Under the pieces are notes generated by a model. It saw only the letters and a program-made list of their open reading frames with translations, had not been told where the DNA came from and did not search any database. The translations under genes and the position numbers were made by a program. From Buxus sempervirens (Eukaryota; Streptophyta; Magnoliopsida; Buxales; Buxaceae), in assembly GCA_947561395.2 (NCBI GenBank), contig OX387186.1:43481220-43545219 (forward strand): 64,000 bases of DNA, given 5' to 3'. This document shows positions 36,075-47,282 of this stretch, piece after piece; the first letter of the stretch is position 1, and each line of letters starts with the position of its first letter.

Positions 36075-39000
36075 TCAAGGAAAGTACCTTTTTACCGCAT
36101 CAGAGTTAATGGGCTCAGGAAAATCTGCTCCATCCATTTCTGCTAAGATGAGTGCTCCCCCTGACAGTACTTTCTTGATGACATATGGGCCTTCCCAATT
36201 GGGCTTGAACTTACCACGAGGGTCTTCCAAAAATGGTAGAATTTTCTTTAGCACTAAGTTTCCTTCTTGGAAAGTTCTGGGCCTCACTTTCTTATTGTAA
36301 GCCCGGGCCATTCTCTTCTGGTACAACTGTCCATGGCAAAGCGCTTTCAACCGCTTTTCTTCTATCAAGTTAAGTTGATCATGTCTCGACTGGACCCATT
36401 CGGCTTCTTCTAGTTCTGCTTCCATGAGCACTCGGAGTGATGGGATCTCTACTTCCACGGGCAAGACTGCTTCCATTCCATAGACTAAGGAATACGGGGT
36501 TGCCCCAGTTGAAGTTCGGATCGAGGTTCTGTATGCATGCAGAGCAAGTGGTAGCATTTCATGCCAATCTTTGTAACTTACTACCATCTTCTGAATGATT
36601 TTCTTTATATTTTTGTTTGCTGCTTCTACTGCCCCATTCATCTTTGGCCTGTATGGAGCTGACTTATGGTGGGTGATCTGAAACTGTTCACACATTTTCT
36701 TCATGTCCTTGTTCTTAATATTTGAAGCATTGTCTGATACTATAGCACTTGGCAGTCCATAGCGACAAATAATGTTGTGCTTCAAAAATTTAATGACATG
36801 GTTGCTTGTGATATTTGCATATGATGCTGCTTCCACCCATTTAGTGAAGTAGTCAATCGCCACTAGGATGAATCTGTGCCCGTTCGATGCCTTGGGTGAG
36901 ATCATGCCGATGACATCTATGCCCCACATAGAGAAGGGCCAGGGTGATGTCATGTTGTGCAGCTCACCTGGGGGTGCATGCTTATTATCTGCATATATCT
37001 GACATTGGTGGCACCTCCTGACATGTATACAGCAATCATGCTCCATGGTTGTCCAGTAATACCCTAGCCTCAGGATCTTCTTTGCCAACATGTGCCCACT
37101 CATATGGGGCCCACAAACTCCTTCGTGTACAGTTTCAATCAATCTTTCTGATTCAGCCTTGGCAACACATCTTAGCAGAATGTCATTATGTGACCTCTTG
37201 TACACATGTCCACCACTTAGCAGAAATTGACCAGCCAATCTCTGTATTGTCCTCTTCTCAGTAGCAGTGGCATTTTCTGGCAAACTCCGATTATTCAAGA
37301 AATTCTTGATATCTTGAAACCATGGTGCTTCTTCTTCTGGTGCTCCCTCTAGAACGAGACAGTAAGCCGGTTCATCTCGGACCTCAATTTCCAGTGGTCT
37401 GATGTCTACTCCTTCTGATATGCTGACCATTGAAGCCAAGGTTGCTAAAGCATCCGCAAACTGATTCTTGGCCCTTGGCATATAGTTGAAGGAAATTCGA
37501 GTGAAATTTGTGCTTATTTCTTCCAAGTACTGGTGATAGGGGATCAATTTGTGATCCTTGGTTTTCCACTCACCAGTTGTTTGGAAGATGATAAGACTCG
37601 AATCCCCGTATACGTCAAGTTCCTCTACTCCATGATCCATGGCTGCTTGCAATCCAATTATGCATGCTTCATATTCTGCTATGTTATTGGTGCACTGGAA
37701 TCTCAGCTTTACTGCAATCGGGATGTGTGAACCATCTGGTTTAACCAAGACTGCCCCTATTCCGTTCCCATTCATATTGGCGGCCCCATCGAAGAACATC
37801 TGCCAAGAACTCTCACTGTCCTCCTCTTCAGTGTACAGAATCGCCTCATCTGGGAAGTTGGTCTTCAAGGGTTGATATTCTGGCAAAGGATGTGCGGCCA
37901 GGTGATCAGCTATGGCTTGACCCTTGATCGCCTTCTGGGTGATGTATGTGAGGTCAAACTCGGACAGTAGCAGTTGCCACTTTGCCGTCCTGCCAGTCAG
38001 TGCCGGTTTCTCAAAAAAAATTTTCAGCGGGTCCATCCGGGATATCAATAGTGTGGAGTGACTAAGGAAATAATGCCTTAGCCTCTGAGTGGCCCACACT
38101 AGAGCACAACAAGTCTTTTCCAATGGTGAGTATTTGGCTTCATATTCCGTGAATTTTTTACTCAGATAGTAAATTGCCCTTTCTTTTCTACCAGTCTCAT
38201 CATGTTGTCCCAAGACACATCCCATCGACGTTTCCAACACTGACAAGTACAGGATCAGTGGTCTTCCTGGAGTTGGTGGCACTAGTACAGGTGGGTTCAG
38301 CAAATACCTCTTTATTGTGTCAAATGCCTGCTGGCAGTCCTCATTCCAGACCGTAGGGTTATCTTTCCTCAAAAGTTTGAAAATTGGTTCACAGATAGCA
38401 GTGAACTGTGCTATGAACCGGCTTATGTATTGAATCCTTCCAAGAAAGCCCCTGACCTCCTTCTCGGATCTGGGTGCTGGCATTTCAATTATGGCCTTGG
38501 CTTTTGCCGGGTCAATTTCAATTCCTCTTCGGCTCACTATAAACCCAAGCAATTTCCCTGATGTAGCCCCAAAGACGCACTTAGCCGGGTTAAGCCGTAG
38601 ACTGTACTTCCTGAGCCGATCAAACACTTTCTTCAGATTGATCAAGTGGTCCTCCTCTTTGCATGATTTGGCAATCATATCATCCACGTAGACCTCCATC
38701 TCCTTGTGGATCATGTCATGAAATAGTGCAGTCATGGCCCGCTGATATGTTGCCCCGGCATTCTTGAGTCCGAATGGCATGACTGTATAGTGGAATGTGC
38801 CCCAAGGTGTGATAAATGCTGTTTTCTCTTGATCCTCCTTAGCCATCTTGATCTGATTATATCCTGAGAAACCATCCATGAAGGAGAACAGGCTATGTAC
38901 CGCAGTATTATCGACCAGAATGTCGATGTGTGGAAGCGGAAAATCATCCTTTGGGCTTGCCCTGTTTAAGTCTCTATAATCCACGCACATTCGGACTTTC

Positions 39001-39662
39001 CCGTCCTTCTTTGGTACTGGCACTATGTTTGCGAGCCACTCTGGGTATGTAGAGACTGCCAGAAATCCAGCTTGGAACTGCTTGACCACTTCGTCCTTGA
39101 CCTTTAAGGTCCATTCAGGTTTCAATCTTCTCAGCTTCTGCTTAATCGGCTTAACCCCTGGCAAAATTGGCAACTTGTGCACCACCATGTCAGTGTCCAA
39201 CCCCGGCATGTCCCGATATGACCAAGTGAACACATCTTTGTAGTCTGCTAAGAATTGTGACATTTCATTTTTCTGCACATCAGACAAGCATGACCCGATT
39301 TTCACAATTTTTGGGTCCTCTTCGGTCCCAAGATTTATGGATATGGTCTCCTCAATATTAGGTTGGACCCCCTTTTCATGACGTTCCAATTGGTATTCAA
39401 TTTCTTTTGGAACGTCTTCTTCTTCGACCTCGGTCTCTTCTTCGACCCCCATGAGATCAAAGTCGAGCTCAAGGTCGAAGTCATATTCAACCTGGTCCAA
39501 TTCGGTCTGATTATATGGTTCATAAGTGGTTTGGACCTTTTTGAAAAATTTAAATTTTCTAGAAAAAATAGAAAAATCTTTTTGGGTTTTTTGTGGGCCT
39601 TCTAAACATAATTCCCCTGAAGACGAAGGCCCATTAGAACCTTCAGGGAAATGGCATTCCAC
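36075..39662 (-). CDS. Tat-lineage pol: RT, RNase H, second RNase H, integrase
   Basis: A single open frame of 1195 residues. Order: acidic N-terminal linker; reverse transcriptase (about 170-410, with the FMDGFSGYNQI and VYVDDMIAKS motifs); gypsy RNase H (about 470-580); a second RNase H of the type specific to Tat elements (about 620-760, starting MFFDGAANMNGNGIGAVLV); and integrase (about 840-1180) with an H-x-H/C-x2-C zinc site (HVRRCHQCQ) and the DDE core (GIDVIG, IVSDNASN, NGAVEAANK). It starts immediately beside the end of gag-protease. The Ogre/Tat family is known to reach pol by splicing or read-through. It looks whole. Confidence 0.93.
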   Translation of the reverse strand: MECHFPEGSNGPSSSGELCLEGPQKTQKDFSIFSRKFKFFKKVQTTYEPYNQTELDQVEYDFDLELDFDLMGVEEETEVEEEDVPKEIEYQLERHEKGVQPNIEETISINLGTEEDPKIVKIGSCLSDVQKNEMSQFLADYKDVFTWSYRDMPGLDTDMVVHKLPILPGVKPIKQKLRRLKPEWTLKVKDEVVKQFQAGFLAVSTYPEWLANIVPVPKKDGKVRMCVDYRDLNRASPKDDFPLPHIDILVDNTAVHSLFSFMDGFSGYNQIKMAKEDQEKTAFITPWGTFHYTVMPFGLKNAGATYQRAMTALFHDMIHKEMEVYVDDMIAKSCKEEDHLINLKKVFDRLRKYSLRLNPAKCVFGATSGKLLGFIVSRRGIEIDPAKAKAIIEMPAPRSEKEVRGFLGRIQYISRFIAQFTAICEPIFKLLRKDNPTVWNEDCQQAFDTIKRYLLNPPVLVPPTPGRPLILYLSVLETSMGCVLGQHDETGRKERAIYYLSKKFTEYEAKYSPLEKTCCALVWATQRLRHYFLSHSTLLISRMDPLKIFFEKPALTGRTAKWQLLLSEFDLTYITQKAIKGQAIADHLAAHPLPEYQPLKTNFPDEAILYTEEEDSESSWQMFFDGAANMNGNGIGAVLVKPDGSHIPIAVKLRFQCTNNIAEYEACIIGLQAAMDHGVEELDVYGDSSLIIFQTTGEWKTKDHKLIPYHQYLEEISTNFTRISFNYMPRAKNQFADALATLASMVSISEGVDIRPLEIEVRDEPAYCLVLEGAPEEEAPWFQDIKNFLNNRSLPENATATEKRTIQRLAGQFLLSGGHVYKRSHNDILLRCVAKAESERLIETVHEGVCGPHMSGHMLAKKILRLGYYWTTMEHDCCIHVRRCHQCQIYADNKHAPPGELHNMTSPWPFSMWGIDVIGMISPKASNGHRFILVAIDYFTKWVEAASYANITSNHVIKFLKHNIICRYGLPSAIVSDNASNIKNKDMKKMCEQFQITHHKSAPYRPKMNGAVEAANKNIKKIIQKMVVSYKDWHEMLPLALHAYRTSIRTSTGATPYSLVYGMEAVLPVEVEIPSLRVLMEAELEEAEWVQSRHDQLNLIEEKRLKALCHGQLYQKRMARAYNKKVRPRTFQEGNLVLKKILPFLEDPRGKFKPNWEGPYVIKKVLSGGALILAEMDGADFPEPINSDAVKRYFP

Positions 39663-42600
39663 TATTGGAGTTTTTTTTTGGAAGCCGCGTCAGTTTGCCA
39701 CACAGACGCTGCTTCAAAAGTAAGGGGAGTTTCCTCCCAATTGTTTAGTACAAAATTTTGGGGAGCAGGGGAAATAGGGAAAGCCTGCTCTTCAAACCCA
39801 GAATCCGATGCCATCATCACCGGGTGGGTACTGCCCTTTTCTGCTACGGGGCCCAATCCAGAAATGACCTTGTCTGGAACCTTTACTGCGGCCCAGTCAA
39901 TAAACGGCAGTTCCATGTCTGCCCCTGTTTTTTCGCCCTCAGTCATGGCGAAGAATGCACCAACATCTTCAGAAAAGTCCACCTGCTGCTCGGGCTGTGG
40001 TCCAGGCCCATCCACTGCTCCCAGTATTGGAGATGGGTTATAGGGTTGTAGGGCCGAAACAGGAGGCCTTTGAAATGGGTTGATATTGTAGTAGGGAGGT
40101 TTGGATTGGTCCATAGGAGGAGAAATTTGGATTATGTAGGAGGGTTTTGGGAAGCTTTCCCTTAAATGAGGGAGTTTTCCTTTGCTTCTGCTCTCCCCTT
40201 CTTCATATTTCATTCTTCTCCAGCCTCTGGGCTTGAAGCCCAACCCTACCTTGGGGATCAGTTTCTTAGCCGTGATTGGCTCCACCATCCCCTGCAGATT
40301 GATCCCCAGGCCTTTCCCTGGGTGAAAGTGGTATTTCTCCATCACTTTCTTGACCATCTTTTCTGCAGTGGTCCCTTTTTCTTCCTTTTTCTCACACCCC
40401 CCAGGTATGTAATTTACCGCCTCAAATTGAAATGAGTGGAATGCAATCTTGTCGACAGTCAAGTCCACATTGATTAATGGTACATCGGGTGACACAATGG
40501 GCGGCACCAAGTTTTCGGCTAGGACTGTTATCACCCTTTGCCCTCTTATATATTTCGCCCTCTGGTGGAGCGTGGATGGTATTGCCCTAGCCGAGTGTAT
40601 CCACGGCCTTCCTAGGAGCAGATTGAAGGCTGCGGGTATATCCATCACTTCAAATGTGATGTTAAAGATATTCGGCCCAATTGTGACCGGCAGTTCAATC
40701 TCCCCTAGGGAGTGGGTCTTGGAGCTATCAAAAGCCCTTACTATTCGCCCATTTCTTTTGATCCTTGACTGGTCCAGACCCAGCTTGGTAAAAGTGATTA
40801 ACGGGCAAACGTTTAATGCCGACCCGTTGTCAATTAAAACCCGTGCAACCATGCAGCCCTTACAAAGCACAGTGATGTGCAAAGGGTCCACATGATAACA
40901 CCCACCTGGGCTGATCTCACCCTCTGAGAAACTTATCACATTATGTGACAAGATTTGACCAACCATTTTACCAAGCTGGTCTCGATCGATGGTCTGGGAT
41001 ACGTGTGCACTCTGTAGCACCCTTAACAATGCATCCCTGTGCTTTTCGGAATTCAGCAAAAGGCCCAGTATTGAAATCTGGGTCGGGACTTTGTTCAGCT
41101 GATCCACAAGATTGAATTCACTTTTCTTTATTATTTTTATGAGGTCGGCTGCCTCATTTTCTGCGCCCTGGGGGGTGTCTTCTCCCACTTTATTTTTTCC
41201 TTTCTGTTTTCTTTTTTCTTCATTTTCTTTTTCTGTTTTTTCTTTTTCTACTTCTGTCTCCTTTTCTTTCTCTTCACCCCCTGCACATCTCCCCGACCTC
41301 GTCATGAGGTTCACCTCCTCCTGGTTCTGGTTCCTGACCATTGGAACCGTAGCCGTGATTCCCTCGCTGTAATTCCATGGTACAACGGCCTCAGAATAGG
41401 CTAGTTTAGGGATGTTAACCACTAATGGCTGGAGTCTGGACCGGGATGTATGGGCCGGTTTAGGGATAGTATGGGCTGGCTGCACATTTACAACCAGGGG
41501 TTGAAGTTTGGATTTGGTGGGGACAGAAGAAGTGATGGAAGCAGTGGTGGGGTCAAGATTGATGACCAGTGGAGCCTTAGACGGCTTGGATGGGGAACAA
41601 GTGGGTGGACTGCAATTGAAGACCAATGCGGGCCTTGCAGTATTTATCTGGGCCATCAGAGAAGAGACCCGGTTTAAGGAGGAGCTTATGTCCTCAGCAG
41701 CAAGATTATTTTTTTGGGAGACCATGTTGATCTCCTCCTCTTCCTCTTCTGGGAAAAATCGGACCTGGACTGTAGTCCCCACAGGTGCTATGAGCTGTGA
41801 TGGGTCAAAGGCCCTTCTGGTGGTGGATATGGCAGTGATGGAGTTGGATGGGCCTGCCCCATTGTGGTAAGGCAGAGGATTCTGCCCAATATCATTCCCG
41901 GACGGGGCCGGTGCAGCAGTGTTGAACACCAAGGCCTTCTGGTCCAACAGGTCCTGGACCGCATGCTTCAATACCCAGCAGGTATCTGTAGAATGCCCCG
42001 GTGCACCCATGTGGAAGTCACAGGTGACCGATGTGTCAAAATTTCTTCCCCTGGTGGCATTCGGGTTAGGCTCCTTCAGAGTCAAGTATTCCCCTTTCAG
42101 CAGGGTTGGCAGTAGTTGGGACAGAGATATGGGTAGAGGGGTGAAAACCCGGTTCTTTCTTGCTGCGAACCAGGCATCCCGCTCCTCCTTAGAAAAAGTC
42201 CTCCTTGTGTTAGCTGGCACAGAGGGAGAGAAGTTGACATTCAGCGGGGTCTGGTACGACTGCTGGGCCTGCTGGGCCTGTTGGGGTGCAGAGATGTTGA
42301 CGTGCAGTGGCTTCTTGGCTGGAGGAGCCTGGACCAGGTTCACCTCCCCTTCTTTTCGGGCCCCCGTCTTTTTAAACCCGGCCCCTTTCTTCTGGGCCAT
42401 GGAGGCAGAGGACTCAGACTGCCCAGTCAGAGTGGAGTAGTCTATCAGCCGTCCTGACCTGACCCCTTCCTCGATCCGGTCCGCTACCTGTACCAGGGCT
42501 GCAAAGTTGGTGGTGATCTGGCCCACCAGATGGTTGTAAAAGGGCTGCCCCAGTGTGCCCATAAATGTGGAGATCATCTCCGGCTCTTGCATAGGTGGCC

Positions 42601-43372
42601 TGACCTGGGAGGCGGCCTCTCTCCATCTCTTGGCGTACTGCCGTACTGGTTCATCCTTCCCCTTGGTCATCCTCATCATGTCGTACCGGTCCGGCACGAT
42701 CTCCGAGTTGAACTTGTACTGGTCCAGGAAAGCATCGGCCAAGTCCTTCCACCTTCTAATCCTTCCATGGTCCACTGTAGCGAACCACCGAAGGGCTGAC
42801 CCGATCAGACTCCTCTGGAAGAGCTGGATCAGTATTCCATCGTCCCGGCCAAACTGGCACAGGGCCCCGCAGTATAGTTTTAGATGGCTTAATGGGCAGC
42901 CCGTGCCATCAAATTTGTCGAAGTCTGGGCACCTGAACTTAGCCGGTAGACAGACGTCCGGGTACATGCACAGGTCCTCGAAGGTGGTGCCTGCATGGCT
43001 GCCTCCCCCCTTCACTTCTTTCAGCTCTGCCTGGATCCTCTCTATCCTCAGCAGCATTTTCTTCTCCATCTCATCCCTTGCCTTTTCTTTTTCCAGTTCT
43101 TTCTCAGACTCCGCCATATTTTCCCTGATCAGAATGGGTTCAGGGACTGGTTCAGAAATGGGCTCAGGCATGGGCTGAACCGGAGGCGGAATGTAGGCCT
43201 GAGGTGGTGGTGCCTGATGGGAAGTAGATGCCTGGTTTGGGGCTTGGGCCTGTTGGGCCTGAGCCGCCAATAGGTCCCCCAGCATTTTGGCCAGACCGGC
43301 CACTTGCTCCTGCAGTTGAGTAAAGTCCTGAGCAGGGACGGTAGCTTGGGCTTGGTTCTCTTCAGTATTCAT
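39662..43372 (-). CDS. Tat-lineage gag-protease
   Basis: I take the Met at 43372 (MNTEENQAQATVPAQDF) as start; the frame stays open upstream into the tandem array. Order: coiled region (FTQLQEQVAGLAKMLGDLLA), P/Q-rich linker, retrotransposon gag domain (FDGTGCPLSHLKLYCGAL ... WKDLADAFLDQY ... QYAKRWREAA), a short Cys-His knuckle (CDFHMGAPGHSTDTC), a long K/E-rich linker, aspartic protease (VLIDNGSALNV ... LLGRPWIHSA), and a G-patch-like segment (HPGKGLGINLQGM). This gag-protease-G-patch order fits the Ogre/Tat group. It looks whole. Confidence 0.9.
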   Translation of the reverse strand: MNTEENQAQATVPAQDFTQLQEQVAGLAKMLGDLLAAQAQQAQAPNQASTSHQAPPPQAYIPPPVQPMPEPISEPVPEPILIRENMAESEKELEKEKARDEMEKKMLLRIERIQAELKEVKGGGSHAGTTFEDLCMYPDVCLPAKFRCPDFDKFDGTGCPLSHLKLYCGALCQFGRDDGILIQLFQRSLIGSALRWFATVDHGRIRRWKDLADAFLDQYKFNSEIVPDRYDMMRMTKGKDEPVRQYAKRWREAASQVRPPMQEPEMISTFMGTLGQPFYNHLVGQITTNFAALVQVADRIEEGVRSGRLIDYSTLTGQSESSASMAQKKGAGFKKTGARKEGEVNLVQAPPAKKPLHVNISAPQQAQQAQQSYQTPLNVNFSPSVPANTRRTFSKEERDAWFAARKNRVFTPLPISLSQLLPTLLKGEYLTLKEPNPNATRGRNFDTSVTCDFHMGAPGHSTDTCWVLKHAVQDLLDQKALVFNTAAPAPSGNDIGQNPLPYHNGAGPSNSITAISTTRRAFDPSQLIAPVGTTVQVRFFPEEEEEEINMVSQKNNLAAEDISSSLNRVSSLMAQINTARPALVFNCSPPTCSPSKPSKAPLVINLDPTTASITSSVPTKSKLQPLVVNVQPAHTIPKPAHTSRSRLQPLVVNIPKLAYSEAVVPWNYSEGITATVPMVRNQNQEEVNLMTRSGRCAGGEEKEKETEVEKEKTEKENEEKRKQKGKNKVGEDTPQGAENEAADLIKIIKKSEFNLVDQLNKVPTQISILGLLLNSEKHRDALLRVLQSAHVSQTIDRDQLGKMVGQILSHNVISFSEGEISPGGCYHVDPLHITVLCKGCMVARVLIDNGSALNVCPLITFTKLGLDQSRIKRNGRIVRAFDSSKTHSLGEIELPVTIGPNIFNITFEVMDIPAAFNLLLGRPWIHSARAIPSTLHQRAKYIRGQRVITVLAENLVPPIVSPDVPLINVDLTVDKIAFHSFQFEAVNYIPGGCEKKEEKGTTAEKMVKKVMEKYHFHPGKGLGINLQGMVEPITAKKLIPKVGLGFKPRGWRRMKYEEGESRSKGKLPHLRESFPKPSYIIQISPPMDQSKPPYYNINPFQRPPVSALQPYNPSPILGAVDGPGPQPEQQVDFSEDVGAFFAMTEGEKTGADMELPFIDWAAVKVPDKVISGLGPVAEKGSTHPVMMASDSGFEEQAFPISPAPQNFVLNNWEETPLTFEAASVWQTDAASKKKLQ

Positions 43373-43599
43373 TGTTCTGGCTTTGGATCTAGTTACTGGA
43401 GCAATGATTGCAAGTGTACCTGGGTTGAATGTACCTGAGGGAAAAAAATGAATAGAACATGTTAGCTTCCACTTAACTTGAGTCATACCCCTATATATGT
43501 AAACCAGTAGGTTAGGTGAACACCAGCCAGAAAAAATTTTTTGTTTTTGTTTTTGTTTTTGTTTTTTTTTTTTTGTTTTGAGTTGGAATATTCTAGGGC

Positions 43600-45695
43600 T
43601 TCCAAGGGTCCCAATTTTTTTTCTTTTTTTGATTTGATTGATAAAAATAACCAACCAAGGTTTTCATGGAATATTCTAGGGCTTCCAAGGGTCCCATTTT
43701 TTTTTGATTTGATTGATAAAAATAACCAACCAAGGTTTTCATTTTTTTTTTTATTTGATTGATAAAAATAACCAACCAAAGGTATCTTGGAATATTCTAT
43801 CCAAGTATCCCACAAATGTTTTGATTTGATTAATAAAAATAACCAACCAAAGGTGTCTTGGACTACTCTATCCAAGTATCCCACAAATGTTTTGATTTGA
43901 TTGATAAAAATAACCAACCAAAGGTGTCTTGGAATATTCTAGGGCTTCCAAGTATCCCACAAATGTTTTGATTTGATTGATAAAAATAACCAACCAAAGG
44001 TGTCTTGGACTACTCTATCCAAGTATCCCACAAATGTTTTGATTTGATTGATAAAAATAACCAACCAAAGGTATCTTGGAATATTCTATCCAAGTATCCC
44101 ACAAATGTTTTGATTTGATTGATAAAAATAACCAACCAAAGGTGTCTTGGACTACTCTATCCAAGTATCCCACAAATGTTTTGATTTGATTGATAAAAAT
44201 AACCAACCAAAGGTATCTTGGAATATTCTATCCAAGTATCCCACAAATGTTTTGATTTGATTGATAAAAATAACCAACCAAAGGTGTCTTGGACTACTCT
44301 ATCCAAGTATCCTACAAATGTTTTGATTTGATTGATAAAAATAACCAACCAAAGGTGTCTTGGAATATTCTAGGGCTTCCAAGTATCCCACAAATGTTTT
44401 GATTTGATTGATAAAAATAACCAACCAAAGGTGTCTTGGACTACTCTATCCAAGTATCCCACAAATGTTTTGATTTGATTGATAAAAATAACCAACCAAA
44501 GGTGTCTTGGAATATTCTAGGGCTTCCAAGTATCCCACAAATGTTTTGATTTGATTGATAAAAATAACCAACCAAAGGTGTCTTGGACTACTCTATCCAA
44601 GTATCCCACAAATGTTTTGATTTGATTGATAAAAATAACCAACCAAAGGCGTCTTGGACTACCCTATCCAAGTACCCCACAAATGTTTTGATTTGATTGA
44701 TAAAAATAACCAACCAAAGGTGTCTTGGAATACTCTAGGGCTTCCAAGTATCCCACAAATGTTTTGATTTGATTGATAAAAATAACCAACCAAAGGTGTC
44801 TTGGACTACTCTATCCAAGTATCCCACAAATGTTTTGATTTGATTGATAAAAATAACCAACCAAAGGTGTCTTGGAATATTCTAGGGCTTCCAAGTATCC
44901 CACAAATGTTTTGATTTGATTGATAAAAATAACCAACCAAAGGTGTCTTGGACTACTCTATCCAAGTATCCCACAAATGTTTTGATTTGATTGATAAAAA
45001 TAACCAACCAAAGGTGTCTTGGACTACTCTATCCAAGTATCCCACAAATGTTTTGATTTGATTGATAAAAATAACCAACCAAAGGTGTCTTGGAATATTC
45101 TAGGGCTTCCAAGTATCCCACAAATGTTTTGATTTGATTGATAAAAATAACCAACCAAAGGTGTCTTGGACTACTCTATCCAAGTATCCCACAAATGTTT
45201 TGATTTGATTGATAAAAATAACCAACCAAAGGTGTCTTGGAATATTCTAGGGCTTCCAAGTATCCCACAAATGTTTTGATTTTTTTTTTTGATTTGATTT
45301 GATTGATAAAAATAACCAACCAAGGTTTTCATGGAATATTCTAGGGCTTCCAAGGGTCCCAATTTTTTTGATTTGATTGATAAAAATAACCAACCAAGGT
45401 TTTCATTTTTTTTTTTTTGATTTGATTGATAAAAATAACCAACCAAAGGTTTTTATGGAATATTCTAGGGCTTCCAAGTGTCCCACTTTTTTTGATTTGA
45501 TTGATAAAAATAACCAACCAAGGTTTTCATTTTTTTTTTTGATTTGATTGATAAAAATAACCAACCAAAGGTTTTTATGGAATATTCTAGGGCTTCCAAG
45601 TGTCCCACTTTTTTTGATTTGATTGATAAAAATAACCAACCAAGGTTTTCATTTTTTTTTTTTGATTTGATTGATAAAAATAACCAACCAAAGGT
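43600..45695. repeat. Tandem array, about 30 units of 71/76 bp
   Basis: It lies in the leader just upstream of gag. Each unit has the fixed part GATTTGATTGATAAAAATAA + CCAACCAA and a variable part in two main forms: a 71-bp unit with GGACTACTCTATCCAAG and a 76-bp unit with GAATATTCTAGGGCTTCC. The two often alternate. Central units (43800-45270) are nearly identical, while edge units (43600-43790 and 45280-45690) are diverged and interrupted by T-runs. The minus strand stays open over several units (motif MVIFINQIKTFVGYLD), probably by chance of repeat length. Confidence 0.95.
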
Positions 45696-45719
45696 TTTTT
45701 TTCTTCTAAATTTTCTCAG

Positions 45720-47282
45720 TTTTCAAGTTCCAGAGTTTGACTGACACATGCTTGAGTTGAGTTGGTGTCAAAAAATATGACACCTTGGTTTCCTCTTTGA
45801 TTTTCAAACTTAGGTTAAATCCTGAAAGAATATTTTATTATTTTTTTTTTTGTTTTTCCTTTTTTATTTTTTTGTATTTCGAAACATTTTTTATGTTCTT
45901 TTCGGGGTGCCTAAGGATTATCCACAGTGTTTAGGCATTTTTATTCTGAAAATTTGGGCTGAAAAGCCAATTTGTGCATTTTTGAACATATCCGGTATAA
46001 CATTCCGGATAATAATATGCCTTATTGTATCCGGTTACCATAACCGGATTCACGCATATGCCTTTTTATCCGGAAATATATACCGGATATGAACAGGGTT
46101 GTTATTAACCGGCCTGAGTTGCCGGTTATTGCCGAAATGACCCTTTTTGACTCATTTTTTTCACCAGATTTGATTTTTTTTCATTCCCAATTGATGTTCA
46201 CCTTAATTTGACCTTCAAAACTTGCCCCAAATTGGGCTTGGACATCATACTTGCAAAATTCCCCAAATTTAAGAAAAGGACATGGCTTTACCTTGCCACC
46301 TTGTATTACCTTCATTCAATATGGTATTCACATTATACCTTGGCCTATAAAACATGCAAACGGCCTTCCCACATTTACACCCAATTCCCCAAACGCAATT
46401 GTGTGCTTTTAGCTGAAAACGTGTTTCTCCACCTTCAAGCGTATGGTTTTCTGGGTTTTGGCTTAATTGGCAACTTAGAACTCAAGTCTAGTGATGCCCG
46501 GAATCGAATCACAGATCCCATTGTCATCACATCATTGACCCAAATTCTAAGGTAAATGTTTTCACTTTCGCTTTCCGAAGTCACGACCTCGGTGCGCCAA
46601 GCTACACACATTCATGGTTCAACTTCCTAATAGGTAAAGGGTAGGCTGTGCAAATTGTTTCAAGTGCTCAAGTGCAATTTTAAATTGTGGTAACATTCAC
46701 AACGTCCCAGCCCCTTGCCACTCTTTTTCGTAGCCATGTATTCAATTTCAAGCCAAGGTACATATGACAAAAATAATGAAGCTAAATACAAGCAAGCAAG
46801 CACCAAATATTACATGCCCAAAAAGTGGTATACAAAACATGTTATTTGTACAAACAACCATCAAATCATGTAAGCATGCTTGAAACTCAAAAGCATTCCT
46901 ATAATTCCAGATTTCATGCTCTTTTTCATGCTCAAAGTGTACCATTTCTACCCCAAATTGGAGCCTAAAATTTTAGCACTACTTGACATGGTTCAAAAGT
47001 GTTTCCATGAGGTAAAATATGCTTGAAATCTCTAGAAATATACACTAAAATTTTCAGATTTCTTATGCTCAAAAGTGCATCACTTATACCCCAAATTAAT
47101 GCCCAAACATTTACCAACTACTTGACATGCTATATTGGTGAACATGCTAAAAAAAAATCTACAATGTGCACTAAAATTCCAGATTTCATGCTCTTGGTTT
47201 TCATGCTCAAATCAAATCCCCCTATACCCCAAATCAAAGGCATAGCATAACAAAAATTTTTAAGCACAAAAAAGCATGCTTT
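45720..47282 (+). mobile_element. Partial plus-strand LTR-like sequence joined to the repeat block
   Basis: It contains a palindrome row (45989-46128), TATAAAA at 46346-46352 and a splice donor AAG/GTAAAT at 46552, the same order as in the LTRs of this window. From 46750 to 47270 loosely repeated stretches share TACCCCAAATT, CTTGACATG and ATGCTCAAA. It ends abruptly at 47282 where the 4148-bp block begins, inside what is elsewhere chromovirus-like LTR. It may be the promoter half of another LTR, or the leader of the Tat element. Confidence 0.45.
45989..46128. repeat. Four palindromes with CCGG cores
   Basis: Arms: TATCCGG/CCGGATA; ATCCGGTTA/TAACCGGAT (9 bp perfect, 3-bp loop); TATCCGG/CCGGATA; TAACCGGC/GCCGGTTA. 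Same core as the row at 33007-33147, but different spacing and context. Confidence 0.9.

Noticed and set aside
39758-43273. Many plus-strand frames of 70-200 residues over the Tat gag-pol region
   Set aside because: Shadows of the two long minus-strand frames, with no independent support.
43600-45695. CRISPR-like look of regular repeats with variable parts
   Set aside because: The variable parts come in only two or three forms and this is plant DNA within a retroelement, so it is a tandem satellite-like array.
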